Source: Alphaproteobacteria bacterium
Lineage (GTDB): Bacteria; Pseudomonadota; Alphaproteobacteria; Geminicoccales; Geminicoccaceae
DNA: 45,681 nucleotides
NCBI GenBank assembly: GCA_027045875.1
Contig: JALUAG010000069.1
Coordinates: 1-45,681 of the forward strand
Direction: 5' to 3'
How positions within the stretch are numbered: position 1 is the first letter of the stretch; the number at the start of each line of letters is the position of its first letter. The notes under the pieces are model-generated. The model did no database searches. It worked only from the letters and a program-made list of their open reading frames with translations, and was not told where the DNA came from. Both the position numbers and the translations under genes were made by a program. Of the stretch, positions 8,122 to 16,048 are shown piece by piece.

Positions 8122-8760
8122 ATGGAGACCACCGTCGTCGAATCCGAGTGTGCGATCGGTAGCGAGGAGCGCCTGCGGCTGCTGCCCTACAGGCTGCTGG
8201 CACGATATCTGGCGGCACCGCCCGATCGGGAGCTGCTGGATCTGACGAAGGGTCTCGAGGGCGACGACACGCCGTTCGGCCGCGCCGTCGCGGGGCTCGC
8301 CACGGCGGCCGCCGACACCACTCCGGAGGCGGCAGAGGACGAATACCACGCACTGTTCGTCGGTCTCGGACGCGGCGAGCTCCTTCCGTACGCCTCGTAC
8401 TATCTCACGGGTTTTCTGCAGGAACGGCCGCTGGCCGAGCTGCGCGGCGACCTCGAGCGGCTGGGCGTGGCCCGTGCCGAGGGTTGCCCGGAGCCCGAGG
8501 ACCACGCGGCGGCGCTCTGCGAGGTGATGGCCGGGCTGATATCGGGCGCCTTCGGCGACGGCCGCCTGGGCACCCAGAAGCGGTTCTTCGAGACCCACGT
8601 CGCGACGTGGATGGGACGCCTCTTCGCGGATCTCGAGGAGGCGCGTTCGGCTCGTCTCTATCGCCATCTCGGGACCGTCGGCCGGCGGTTCCTGGAGATC
8701 GAGGAGACGGCATTCGCGATGGTCGACGGACACGAGGCAGCGGTGTCTGTCGGCGATTGA
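8122..8760 (+). CDS. TorD/DmsD-family molybdoenzyme chaperone
   Basis: This 212-residue protein is a TorD-family cytoplasmic chaperone that binds the twin-arginine signal of a molybdoenzyme and helps cofactor insertion before export. The family core EDEYHALFVGLGRGELLPYA, followed by SYYLTGFLQERPLAELR, lies around residues 72-110, and the second half keeps FFETHVATWMGRLFADLE. The all-helical composition and length fit the family. The ATG at 8122 follows GGGAG at a good distance. It is the first gene after the promoter at 8036-8064 and is followed by the twin-arginine peptide and the catalytic subunit, its likely client. Confidence 0.9.
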   Translation: METTVVESECAIGSEERLRLLPYRLLARYLAAPPDRELLDLTKGLEGDDTPFGRAVAGLATAAADTTPEAAEDEYHALFVGLGRGELLPYASYYLTGFLQERPLAELRGDLERLGVARAEGCPEPEDHAAALCEVMAGLISGAFGDGRLGTQKRFFETHVATWMGRLFADLEEARSARLYRHLGTVGRRFLEIEETAFAMVDGHEAAVSVGD

Positions 8761-8794
8761 GGCAGGAGGCTGGCTGCCGGGGAAGGGTGGAACA

Positions 8795-8989
8795 ATGCGC
8801 AAGGACGCGAACGAGACGAAGCCGGGGCGCCGCGACTTCCTGAAGCTCGCCAGTGTCGGCGCGGTCGCCGCGGGCGTGGCCGGTGTCACGGGCCCGGAGG
8901 CGAAAGCCGAAGCGCAGGCGGAGGCGAAGGGCTCGGGCTACCGCCTCACGCACCATGTCAAGAAAGTCTACGAGCTCGCGCGCTTCTGA
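8795..8989 (+). CDS. small twin-arginine peptide of the formate dehydrogenase region
   Basis: This 64-residue protein has a twin-arginine signal (GRRDFLKLASVGAVAAGVAG, residues 11-30) followed by an Ala/Glu-rich stretch and a short conserved tail, GYRLTHHVKKVYELARF. It matches the family annotated as formate dehydrogenase region TAT target. The mature part is only about 25 residues, with two adjacent histidines and no cysteine. It lies between torD and the catalytic subunit gene with GGGGAAGGG as ribosome binding site. Whether it is a subunit, an escort peptide or a regulator of export is unknown. Confidence 0.87.
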   Translation: MRKDANETKPGRRDFLKLASVGAVAAGVAGVTGPEAKAEAQAEAKGSGYRLTHHVKKVYELARF

Positions 8990-9022
8990 GCCGCGGCGAC
9001 AAGAGCCAATCTGGAGTAGGCC

Positions 9023-11899
9023 ATGCTCAGGAAACGGACTTCGGGGAGTGTCAGCGGGGCGAAGCTGTCGGCCACGCTGGCCGGACTGGCCGCCGGCGCC
9101 GTCGATCGCCGCGCCTTTCTCAGGAACTCGGGTCTCGCCGCCGGCGGTCTCGCCGCGGCAGGGGCACTGTCGGGCGGCATGGTGCGCCGGGCCGAGGCTC
9201 AGTCGGCGACCCGTGGCAGCGCCGAGGTAGAAATCAAAAAGTCGATCTGCAACCATTGCGCGGTCGGCTGCACGGTGATCGCCGAGGTCAAGAAGGGCGT
9301 CTGGGTCGGCCAGGAGCCCGGCTTCGACAGCCCGATCAACCTCGGCGCCTACTGCGCCAAGGGGGCGGCGGTGCGCGACTTCGCCATCGGCGAACGACGC
9401 CTGCGCTATCCGATGCGCCTCACCGGCGGCAAGTGGCAGCGCGTGTCGTGGGAGGACGCGATCAACGAGATCGGCGACACGCTGCTCAAGATCCGCGAGG
9501 AATCGGGCCCCGATTCCGTCTACTGGCTGGGATCGGCCAAGCACAACAACGAGCAGGCCTACCTGATGCGCAAGTTCGCGGCCTTCTGGGGCACGAACAA
9601 CATCGACCATCAGGCGCGGATCTGCCATTCCACCACGGTCGCGGGTGTCGCCAACACCTGGGGCTACGGGGCGATGACCAACTCCTTCAACGACATCCAT
9701 CGCTCCCGGGCGATCATCATGTTCGGCTCCAATGCCGCCGAGGCCCATCCGGTGGCGATGCTGCACATTCTCAAGGCCAAGGAGCAGAACAACGCGCCCC
9801 TCATCGTCTGTGATCCGCGTTTCACGCGTACCGCCGCCCACGCCGACGAATACGTGCGCTTCCGTTCGGGCACCGACGTCGCGCTCGTCTGGGGCATTCT
9901 GTGGCACATCTTCGAGAACGGCTGGGAGGACAAGGAATACATCCGCCGTCGCGTGTGGGGCATGGACCGGGTGCGCGAGGAGGTCCGGAAATGGACCCCC
10001 GAGGAGACCGAGCGCGTCACCGGCGTGCCGGGCTCGCAGCTCCGGCGGGTGGCCCGTCTCCTCGCCAACAACCGGCCGGCGACCCTGATCTGGTGCATGG
10101 GCGGCACCCAGCACACCATCGGCAACAACTACACCCGGGCCTACTGCATCCTGCAGCTGGCGCTCGGCAACATCGCGGTGAGCGGCGGCGGCGCCAACAT
10201 CTTCCGCGGCCACGACAACGTGCAGGGGGCCACCGATCTGGGCGTGCTGTCGCACACCCTGCCGGGCTACTACGGCCTGTCCACCGGCGCCTGGAAGCAC
10301 TGGTCGCGGGTGTGGAACGTCGACTACGAGTACATGCTCGGCCGCTTCGCCTCCAAGGAGCTCATGGAATCCAAGGGCATCCCGGTGTCGCGCTGGTTCG
10401 ACGGGGTGCTGGAGGACAAGGCCAACATGGACCAGCCGGACAACGTCCGGGCGATGGTCTTCTGGGGGCACGCGCCGAATTCCCAGACCCGCCTGCCGGA
10501 CATGAAGCGGGCGATGGAGAAGCTCGATCTGCTGGTCATCATCGATCCGCACCCGACCTTCTCCGCGGTGCTGCACGATCGCACCGACGGCGTGTTCGTG
10601 CTGCCGGCGGCGACCCAGTTCGAGACCTACGGTTCGGTGACCGCCTCGAACCGCTCCATTCAGTGGCGGGAGAAGGTCTTCGAGCCCTTCTTCGAAGCCA
10701 AGGTCGACCACGAGATCATGTACCTGTTCGCGAAGAAGTTCGGCTTCGCGGACGAGATGTTCAAGAACATCCGGGTCAACGGCAACGAACCGCTGATCGA
10801 GGACGTGACCCGCGAGTTCAATCGCGGCATGTGGACAATCGGCTACACCGGCCAGTCGCCCGAGCGGTTGAAGTTGCACATGGCCAACCAGCACACGTTC
10901 GACCGCACTACCTTGAGGGCCAACGGCGGTCCCGCCGACGGCGAGTACTACGGGCTGCCCTGGCCCTGCTGGGGCACGCCGGAGATCAAGCATCCCGGCA
11001 CCCCCATCCTCTACGACACCAGCAAGCACGTGATGGAGGGCGGCCTCACCTTCCGCGCCCGCTTCGGCGTCGAGTACGAGGGCGAGAACCTGCTGGCCGA
11101 GGGCAGCTATTCCGTGGGCTCGGAGATCAAGGACGGCTATCCCGAGTTCACCATGGAGATGCTGACCCGGCTCGGCTGGGATCGCGATCTCACCGAGGAA
11201 GAGCGGGCCACCATCGAGGCCATCGCCGGTCCCAAGACCAACTGGAAGATCGATCTCTCCGGCGGCATCCAGCGGGTGGCCCTCAAGCACGGCTGCGCTC
11301 CCTTCGGCAACGCCAAGGCCCGCTGCTACGTCTGGAACTTCCCCGATCCGATCCCGGTCCATCGGGAGCCGCTGTACACGCCGCGGCGGGATCTGGTGAA
11401 GGACTATCCCACCTACGAGGACCGGAAGTTCTACCGGCTGCCGACGCTCTACCGCTCGATCCAGGAGACGGACTACTCCAAGGACTTCCCGATCATTCTC
11501 ACCTCGGGGCGGCTCGTGGAATACACGGGCGGTGGCGACGAGACCCGCTCCAGCGCGTGGCTGGCGGAGCTCCAGCAGCACATGTTCGTCGAGATCAATC
11601 CCTACGACGCCAACACCATCGGCATCCGCGACGGGCAGATGGTGTGGGTCGAGGGGCCGGAGGGCGGCAAGGTCCTGGTGATGGCGATGGTCACCGAACG
11701 GGTGGGACGCGGCGTCGCTTTCATGCCGTTCCACTTCGCCGGCTGGTTCCAGGGGGAGGATCGTCGCCACAAGTATCCCGAGGGCGCCGATCCCTACGTG
11801 CTGGGCGAGGCGACCAACACGGCCCAGACCTACGGCTACGACTCGGTGACCCAGATGCAGGAAACCAAGACGACCCTGTGCCGCATTCAGCCGGCGTAA
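9023..11899 (+). CDS. fdh3A: periplasmic formate dehydrogenase catalytic subunit (FDH3/FdoG type)
   Basis: This 958-residue molybdopterin enzyme oxidises formate to CO2. A twin-arginine signal (DRRAFLRNSGLAAGG, residues 28-42) sends it to the periplasm. One 4Fe-4S cluster is bound by C76, C79, C83 and C111. The catalytic residue is C201 followed by H202 (ARICHSTTVAG), encoded by TGC at 9623-9625, so it is not a selenoprotein. Molybdopterin-binding stretches include GGTQHTIGNN and FRGHDNVQGATDLG, and the C-terminal dinucleotide-binding domain starts near FPIILTSGRLVEYTGGG. Length fits the alphaproteobacterial FDH3 type. The iron-sulfur subunit gene follows 12 bases downstream. Electrons would pass through that subunit to the cytochrome b encoded after the terminator at 12563-12593. 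Confidence 0.95.
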   Translation: MLRKRTSGSVSGAKLSATLAGLAAGAVDRRAFLRNSGLAAGGLAAAGALSGGMVRRAEAQSATRGSAEVEIKKSICNHCAVGCTVIAEVKKGVWVGQEPGFDSPINLGAYCAKGAAVRDFAIGERRLRYPMRLTGGKWQRVSWEDAINEIGDTLLKIREESGPDSVYWLGSAKHNNEQAYLMRKFAAFWGTNNIDHQARICHSTTVAGVANTWGYGAMTNSFNDIHRSRAIIMFGSNAAEAHPVAMLHILKAKEQNNAPLIVCDPRFTRTAAHADEYVRFRSGTDVALVWGILWHIFENGWEDKEYIRRRVWGMDRVREEVRKWTPEETERVTGVPGSQLRRVARLLANNRPATLIWCMGGTQHTIGNNYTRAYCILQLALGNIAVSGGGANIFRGHDNVQGATDLGVLSHTLPGYYGLSTGAWKHWSRVWNVDYEYMLGRFASKELMESKGIPVSRWFDGVLEDKANMDQPDNVRAMVFWGHAPNSQTRLPDMKRAMEKLDLLVIIDPHPTFSAVLHDRTDGVFVLPAATQFETYGSVTASNRSIQWREKVFEPFFEAKVDHEIMYLFAKKFGFADEMFKNIRVNGNEPLIEDVTREFNRGMWTIGYTGQSPERLKLHMANQHTFDRTTLRANGGPADGEYYGLPWPCWGTPEIKHPGTPILYDTSKHVMEGGLTFRARFGVEYEGENLLAEGSYSVGSEIKDGYPEFTMEMLTRLGWDRDLTEEERATIEAIAGPKTNWKIDLSGGIQRVALKHGCAPFGNAKARCYVWNFPDPIPVHREPLYTPRRDLVKDYPTYEDRKFYRLPTLYRSIQETDYSKDFPIILTSGRLVEYTGGGDETRSSAWLAELQQHMFVEINPYDANTIGIRDGQMVWVEGPEGGKVLVMAMVTERVGRGVAFMPFHFAGWFQGEDRRHKYPEGADPYVLGEATNTAQTYGYDSVTQMQETKTTLCRIQPA

Positions 11900-11911
11900 G
11901 GAGGCGAGGCA

Positions 11912-12508
11912 ATGGCAAGAATGAGGTTCCTGGTCGACGCGGACCGCTGTATCGAATGCAACGCCTGCGTCACCGCCTGCAAGAACGAGAACGAGGTGCC
12001 CTGGGGTATCAACCGCCGGCGCGTGGTCACCCTGAACGACGGCATGCCGGGCGAGCGCTCGATCTCGGTGGCCTGCATGCACTGTTCCGACCCGCCCTGC
12101 ATGGCGGTCTGCCCGGTGGACATCTTCTACCAGACGGAAGAGGGCGTGGTGCTGCACAACAAGGAGCTGTGCATCGGCTGCGGTTACTGCTTCTATGCCT
12201 GCCCCTTCGGGGCGCCGCAGTTCCCGCAGGCCGGCAATTTCGGCACCCGGGGCAAGATGGACAAGTGCACCTTCTGCAACGGCGGCCCGCTGCCCGACAA
12301 CAGCGAGGCGGAGTATCGCATGTACGGTGCCAACCGTCTGGCCGAGGGCAAGCTTCCGATCTGCGCGGAGATGTGCGCCACCAAGGCCCTGCTCGCCGGT
12401 GACGGCGACGTGATCTCGGACATCTACCGGGAGCGCATCGTCGCCCGTGGCTTCGGTGCCGGGGCCTGGGGCTGGGGCACCGCATACCAGATCAAGGGTG
12501 GTATCTGA
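11912..12508 (+). CDS. fdh3B: formate dehydrogenase iron-sulfur (beta) subunit
   Basis: This 198-residue protein carries four ferredoxin-type clusters and relays electrons from the catalytic subunit. Cysteines occur as C13, C16, C19, C23; C55, C58, C63, C67; C87, C90, C93, C97; and C119, C122, C151, C155, the usual order of FdnH/FdoH-like proteins with swapped cluster ligands. Unlike E. coli FdnH (about 290 residues) it has no C-terminal transmembrane helix, ending at AYQIKGGI. It has no signal peptide, so it should be exported with the catalytic subunit. The ATG follows AAGGAGGCGAGGC. Two hairpins lie right after the stop. Confidence 0.93.
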   Translation: MARMRFLVDADRCIECNACVTACKNENEVPWGINRRRVVTLNDGMPGERSISVACMHCSDPPCMAVCPVDIFYQTEEGVVLHNKELCIGCGYCFYACPFGAPQFPQAGNFGTRGKMDKCTFCNGGPLPDNSEAEYRMYGANRLAEGKLPICAEMCATKALLAGDGDVISDIYRERIVARGFGAGAWGWGTAYQIKGGI

Positions 12509-12516
12509 CGGCGGAT

Positions 12517-12548
12517 GCGGGTCGGAGGCGTGCGTCTCCGACTCCCGC
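12517..12548 (+). other. hairpin after fdh3B
   Basis: Arms GCGGGTCGGAG and CTCCGACTCCCGC pair over 11 base pairs with a two-base bulge and an eight-base loop. It begins eight bases after the fdh3B stop and precedes the true terminator. It may protect the 3' end of the upstream message or slow polymerase. Confidence 0.5.
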
Positions 12549-12562
12549 CCTCGTGCTCCCGG

Positions 12563-12593
12563 AGCGGCGGGGCTCGGCCTCGCCGCTTTTTTT
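12563..12593 (+). terminator. strong rho-independent terminator between fdh3B and the membrane subunit genes
   Basis: A ten-base-pair stem (AGCGGCGGGG against CCTCGCCGCT, one G-T pair, loop CTCGG) runs straight into seven T residues (12587-12593). It is the best intrinsic terminator in the window. It separates the catalytic and iron-sulfur subunit genes from the cytochrome b gene, so the membrane genes need read-through or their own promoter. Confidence 0.85.
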
Positions 12594-12645
12594 CGAACCG
12601 ACCCTGCAGTATGACGACGCATGATGCGCGGAGGAATCACGAGAC

Positions 12646-12888
12646 ATGGCGGATTCGGCGGCGCGGACCGGAGATGGTGACGGCGTGTCGGGGATCGCGA
12701 TCCGGGTGATCCTGGCGCTGGCCCTGCTCGGCCTCCTGCTCTGGGTGGTGTGGGGGATGAAGGATCGGCCTCTCGCCAACCGGCCGCTGACGCTCGAGAA
12801 GGGACGCTACGTCGGCCCCGTCGAGACACCGCTGGCCGAAGAGGTGGTGGAACGCACGCGGCAGCGAGCACGGTTGGAACGTTTCTGA
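12646..12888 (+). CDS. single-span membrane protein between FDH beta and gamma genes
   Basis: This 80-residue protein has one hydrophobic helix (IAIRVILALALLGLLLWVVWG, about residues 17-37, given here as its extent) after a short polar N-terminus and before a basic, soluble tail ending RARLERF. No cysteine or haem motif is present. I know no named family. It starts 52 bases after the terminator T-tract with GGAGGAA as ribosome binding site, and stops 17 bases before the cytochrome b gene, so these two are co-transcribed. Because the beta subunit here lacks a membrane anchor, this protein could serve as a detached anchor, but that is speculation. Confidence 0.75.
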   Translation: MADSAARTGDGDGVSGIAIRVILALALLGLLLWVVWGMKDRPLANRPLTLEKGRYVGPVETPLAEEVVERTRQRARLERF

Positions 12889-12905
12889 AGCGGCTGGAGG
12901 TACGC

Positions 12906-14018
12906 ATGAGATCGCCCGCTCGCCGATTCACCGGTCGGTTCCTCCTGCTGACCCTGTTCCTCTTCCTGCCGCTCGTCGTGACGCTCGCCCAGACCCCGGT
13001 GCCGGTGGTGCCCGAGAGTGTCCGTCCGCCGGCCAAGGCGGTGACCGGCGACCCCGGGCCGGACATGGTCACCGTCGTTCCGCAACCCGCGGTCACCGAT
13101 CTCTGGCGGCAGATTCGCCGCGGCGTGGAGGGAAAGGTCTCGATCCCCGATCCGCTCGCCGGTGTCCTCATCCAGTCCGAAGGGGAGCTGTGGCGCAGCC
13201 TGAGAAACGGTCCGTACCGGACCTATTCGGCCCTGTTCCTGCTCACGGTGGTGATCGCGCTCGCCGTGTTCTTCGTCGCGCGGGGCCGCATCCGCATCGA
13301 GGGCGGACGCTCCGGCGTGCGCGTGCGGCGGTTCGGATTCTTCGAGCGTTTCTCCCACTGGCTGACCGCCACCTCCTTCGTCATCCTGGCGCTGACGGGG
13401 CTCAACATGCTCTACGGGCGCGAGCTCCTGCTGCCGCTCGTCGGCGACAGCCTGTTCGCCAGCCTCACCTTCTACGGCAAGATCACCCACAACTACGTGG
13501 CCTTCGGCTTCATGGCGGGGCTGACCCTGCTGTTCCTGCAATGGGTCTGGTTCAACTTTCCCAATCGTCACGACATCGTCTGGCTCCTCAAGGGCGGCGG
13601 GCTGTTCGGCGGCCATGCCCCCTCGAAGAAGTTCAACGCCGGCCAGAAGCTGATGTTCTGGATCGTCGTTCTCGGCGGCCTGTCGCTGAGCCTGTCGGGG
13701 CTGCAGCTCCTGTTCCCCTACCAGTTCCACGTCTTCCAGGGCGTGTTCCGCTTTCTCGAATCCTGGCTGGCCCTCGGCCTTCCCACCGAGCTCACGGTCC
13801 TACAGGAACAACAGCTCGCCGCCATCTGGCACGGGCTCTCGGGCGTGGTGATGATCGGCGTCATCCTCGGCCACATCTACATCGGGACCCTCGGGTTGGA
13901 GGGTGCCGTGGAGGCGATGTGGGAAGGCGAGGTGGATCTCAACTGGGCCCGCGAACATCACGATCTCTGGGTGGAGGAGCTGACGCGCAAGGGCATCGTC
14001 CGACAACCCGCGGAATAG
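12906..14018 (+). CDS. fdh3C: formate dehydrogenase cytochrome b556 (gamma) subunit
   Basis: This 370-residue membrane protein is the di-haem cytochrome b that takes electrons from the iron-sulfur subunit to quinone. It has a signal-like N-terminal helix (LLLTLFLFLPLVVTLA, residues 14-29), then an exported region of about 75 residues with IPDPLAGVLIQSEGELWR, a segment typical of alphaproteobacterial gamma subunits, and about five transmembrane helices. Candidate haem histidines lie in FSHWLTA, KITHNYVA, IWHGLSG and GHIYIGTLG. The ATG at 12906 follows GGAGG; the open frame upstream overlaps the previous gene. The next gene begins nine bases after the stop. Confidence 0.92.
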   Translation: MRSPARRFTGRFLLLTLFLFLPLVVTLAQTPVPVVPESVRPPAKAVTGDPGPDMVTVVPQPAVTDLWRQIRRGVEGKVSIPDPLAGVLIQSEGELWRSLRNGPYRTYSALFLLTVVIALAVFFVARGRIRIEGGRSGVRVRRFGFFERFSHWLTATSFVILALTGLNMLYGRELLLPLVGDSLFASLTFYGKITHNYVAFGFMAGLTLLFLQWVWFNFPNRHDIVWLLKGGGLFGGHAPSKKFNAGQKLMFWIVVLGGLSLSLSGLQLLFPYQFHVFQGVFRFLESWLALGLPTELTVLQEQQLAAIWHGLSGVVMIGVILGHIYIGTLGLEGAVEAMWEGEVDLNWAREHHDLWVEELTRKGIVRQPAE

Positions 14019-14026
14019 GCCTCGAG

Positions 14027-14392
14027 ATGGTGCGCGGAGCCTCGATCCCGATGATCTTCCCGCTGCTCGCCCTGATGGCGGTGTCCGCGATGGCGCTGAC
14101 CCCGGAGGAGGCGGCGCGGAAGATCGCCGAGACCTATGGCGTCGAGGTGCTGCGGGTGCGGGAGGTCGAGGACGGCGGCAGGCGTCTCTATGCCGTCACG
14201 GTGATGCTGCCGGGCGGCAACCGCAACGATGCCTTCCAGGTCGGCACCCTGACCGTCGACGCCGGGACCGGTGAGCCGGTTCCGCGCCTGCGCCACCGGC
14301 CCGACGGTTACGAGCTGCCACCGCCACCCGCGGGCACGGTGCCGGAGCCCACCGCCGACCGTCTGAGGGAACGAACCTTCGGGAGGCATTGA
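14027..14392 (+). CDS. small exported protein, possibly PepSY-like
   Basis: This 121-residue protein has a signal peptide (ASIPMIFPLLALMAVSAMA, about residues 5-23) and a mature part that starts LTPEEAARKIAETYGVEVLR and continues with RRLYAVTVMLPGG and TLTVDAGTGEPVPRL. The helix-then-strand layout and the ending on Asp-Xxx-Xxx-Thr-Gly resemble the PepSY fold, but similarity is loose. It has no cysteine. It sits between the cytochrome b and WD40-cytochrome c genes with very short spacing, so it should be made with them and work in the periplasm. Confidence 0.72.
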   Translation: MVRGASIPMIFPLLALMAVSAMALTPEEAARKIAETYGVEVLRVREVEDGGRRLYAVTVMLPGGNRNDAFQVGTLTVDAGTGEPVPRLRHRPDGYELPPPPAGTVPEPTADRLRERTFGRH

Positions 14393-14409
14393 CTGGGACG
14401 AGGTCGGAC

Positions 14410-15789
14410 ATGTGGTGGCAGATGAACCCCGAATCCCGCCGTCCGTCGACGTACCCGCTCGCATGGGCCGCTCTCCTCGCCGCGATGGTGTGGGCGGTAG
14501 AGAGCCCGGCATCGTCGGACGAGGATCCGCTCGTCCAGCACGGCGGCCCGGCGAAGGCGGTGGCGGTGACCGCCGACGGCCGCCTCGCGGTCACCGCCGG
14601 CTTCGATTACAGTCTGGTGGTCTGGGATCTCCGCGGCCCCGAGGCCCTCCGGCGCCTGCTCGGTCACGATGCGCCCCTCAACGACGTCGCCCTGTCGCCG
14701 GACGGACGCCTCGCGGTCTCGGCCAGCGACGACCGCAGGGTGGGGGTGTGGGATCCCGCCACCGGAAGGCTGCGGGCTCTGCTGCGCGGGCACGAGGCCA
14801 AGGTGGCGGCGGTGACGCTTTCCGCCGACGGCCGGTGGGCCGCCTCGGCCGGCTGGGACGGCACGGTGCGGGTCTGGGATCTCGCCTCGAATCGCGAGAT
14901 CCGCCGCTTCCGCGAGCCGTCGCGGCGCTTCACCACCGTCGCCTTCGTCGACGGAAACGCCCTGCTCGCGGCAGGCGACCATAGCGGTGCACTCCGCCTG
15001 TGGCGCCTCGCGGACGGCGTCCCGCTGTGGCTGCGGAAGGGCAACGGGTTCCCCCTCACCCGCCTCGTCACCGCCCGCGACCGGCTGGTCACGGGCTCCA
15101 TCGACGGCACCATCCGCGGCTATGCGGTCGAGGACGGGCGGGAACTGTTCCGCTTCGAAGGGCAGGAAAAGCCCGTCCTGAGCCTCGCCGCGGCGGCGGA
15201 CGGGAGACGTCTCGCGAGCGGCACCGCCGCCGGCACCATCTATCTCTGGGACACCGCCGAGGGACGCGCCGAACGCATCCTCCGCACCGCCCGCGGCCCG
15301 GTCTGGGGGCTCGCCTTCGCCCCCGACGGCACGATCCTCTATTCGGTGCACAACGACGGGGCCATGCGTCTCTGGGAGCTCGCCACCGGCCGTCAGCTCG
15401 CCGGGCCGCGGGAGGTCTATCTCACCGCCACCGACCGGCTCTCGGGCCACGACCGGGGCGCCAGGCTGTTCCGCACTTGCAGCAAGTGCCATTCGGTGAC
15501 ACCGGACGACGAGAACAAATCCGGCCCCACCTTCTACGGGCTGATCGGCCGTCGTGCGGGATCGGTGCCCGGTTATCCCTACAGCCGGGCGCTGGCCGAA
15601 AGTGGTATCGTGTGGACCGAGGAGACGCTGGCGCGGCTGTTCGAACTCGGGCCGGAGAACTATCTGCCCGGTACCCGGATGCCCTTCCAGCGCATGCCCG
15701 ACGCCCAGGACCGGGCCGAGCTGGTCGCCTACATCGCCCGCGTCACGCGGCCCAGGAACGGCCCGAACGAGACAGGAAACCGCCCATGA
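14410..15789 (+). CDS. exported WD40 beta-propeller fused to class I cytochrome c
   Basis: This 459-residue protein starts with a signal-like segment (PLAWAALLAAMVWAVESPASS). Seven WD40-type blades follow, most with a D-[GD] turn and a closing WD or WE pair, for example LVVWDLRG, VGVWDPATG, VRVWDLAS, IYLWDTAEG and MRLWELATG. The last 100 residues are a class I cytochrome c: haem motif CSKCH, then GPTFYGLIGRRAGSVPGY and the likely axial methionine in PGTRMPF. It would be periplasmic and could accept electrons from formate oxidation or pass them to an oxidase. The start is uncertain: a TTG at 14389 overlaps the previous stop, while ATGs at 14410 and 14422 are also in frame. The fusion of a propeller to cytochrome c is seen in other proteins, but its use beside formate dehydrogenase is not something I can place. 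Confidence 0.88.
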   Translation: MWWQMNPESRRPSTYPLAWAALLAAMVWAVESPASSDEDPLVQHGGPAKAVAVTADGRLAVTAGFDYSLVVWDLRGPEALRRLLGHDAPLNDVALSPDGRLAVSASDDRRVGVWDPATGRLRALLRGHEAKVAAVTLSADGRWAASAGWDGTVRVWDLASNREIRRFREPSRRFTTVAFVDGNALLAAGDHSGALRLWRLADGVPLWLRKGNGFPLTRLVTARDRLVTGSIDGTIRGYAVEDGRELFRFEGQEKPVLSLAAAADGRRLASGTAAGTIYLWDTAEGRAERILRTARGPVWGLAFAPDGTILYSVHNDGAMRLWELATGRQLAGPREVYLTATDRLSGHDRGARLFRTCSKCHSVTPDDENKSGPTFYGLIGRRAGSVPGYPYSRALAESGIVWTEETLARLFELGPENYLPGTRMPFQRMPDAQDRAELVAYIARVTRPRNGPNETGNRP

Positions 15790-15944
15790 AAGCGTTTCTG
15801 ACCGCCCTTCTCGCCACGGTGGTGATCGCCGTCACCGTCCACTTCACTTTCCAGTGGATGGCACCCCGTTGGAACAGCGCGGTGGTGCTGAGCGAGCCCA
15901 ACGTGCGGCTGTCGCCGGGGGATCTGCCCTCGCCGGCCTGGTAG
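15786..15944 (+). CDS. 52-residue single-span membrane peptide
   Basis: This short protein overlaps the WD40-cytochrome c stop by four bases (ATGA), so it is translationally coupled to it. Residues 4-20 (FLTALLATVVIAVTVHF) form a membrane helix or uncleaved signal anchor; the tail WNSAVVLSEPNVRLSPGDLP is polar and would face the periplasm. No known family is recognised. The coupling and codon use support a real gene that works with the cytochrome. Confidence 0.68.
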   Translation: MKAFLTALLATVVIAVTVHFTFQWMAPRWNSAVVLSEPNVRLSPGDLPSPAW

Positions 15945-16048
15945 CCGCGGGCCGCATTTTCTCCCTTGCGGCGCGCGCGGAAACCGCGCATCGCCTGTCG
16001 GCGGGAGAGGGAAACGCCGCATCCGGAACGCGGGGCAGCGGCGACGAT

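Noticed and set aside
9623-9625. Selenocysteine at the formate dehydrogenase active sites
   Set aside because: Both catalytic positions are TGC cysteine codons (9623 and 18879); no in-frame TGA or SECIS-like need exists.
8405-13171. A 1588-codon open frame on the minus strand across the FDH genes
   Set aside because: It is antisense to torD, fdh3A and fdh3B, which have unmistakable motifs. Long antisense frames are expected in DNA this GC-rich. Its translation is low-complexity with no domain.
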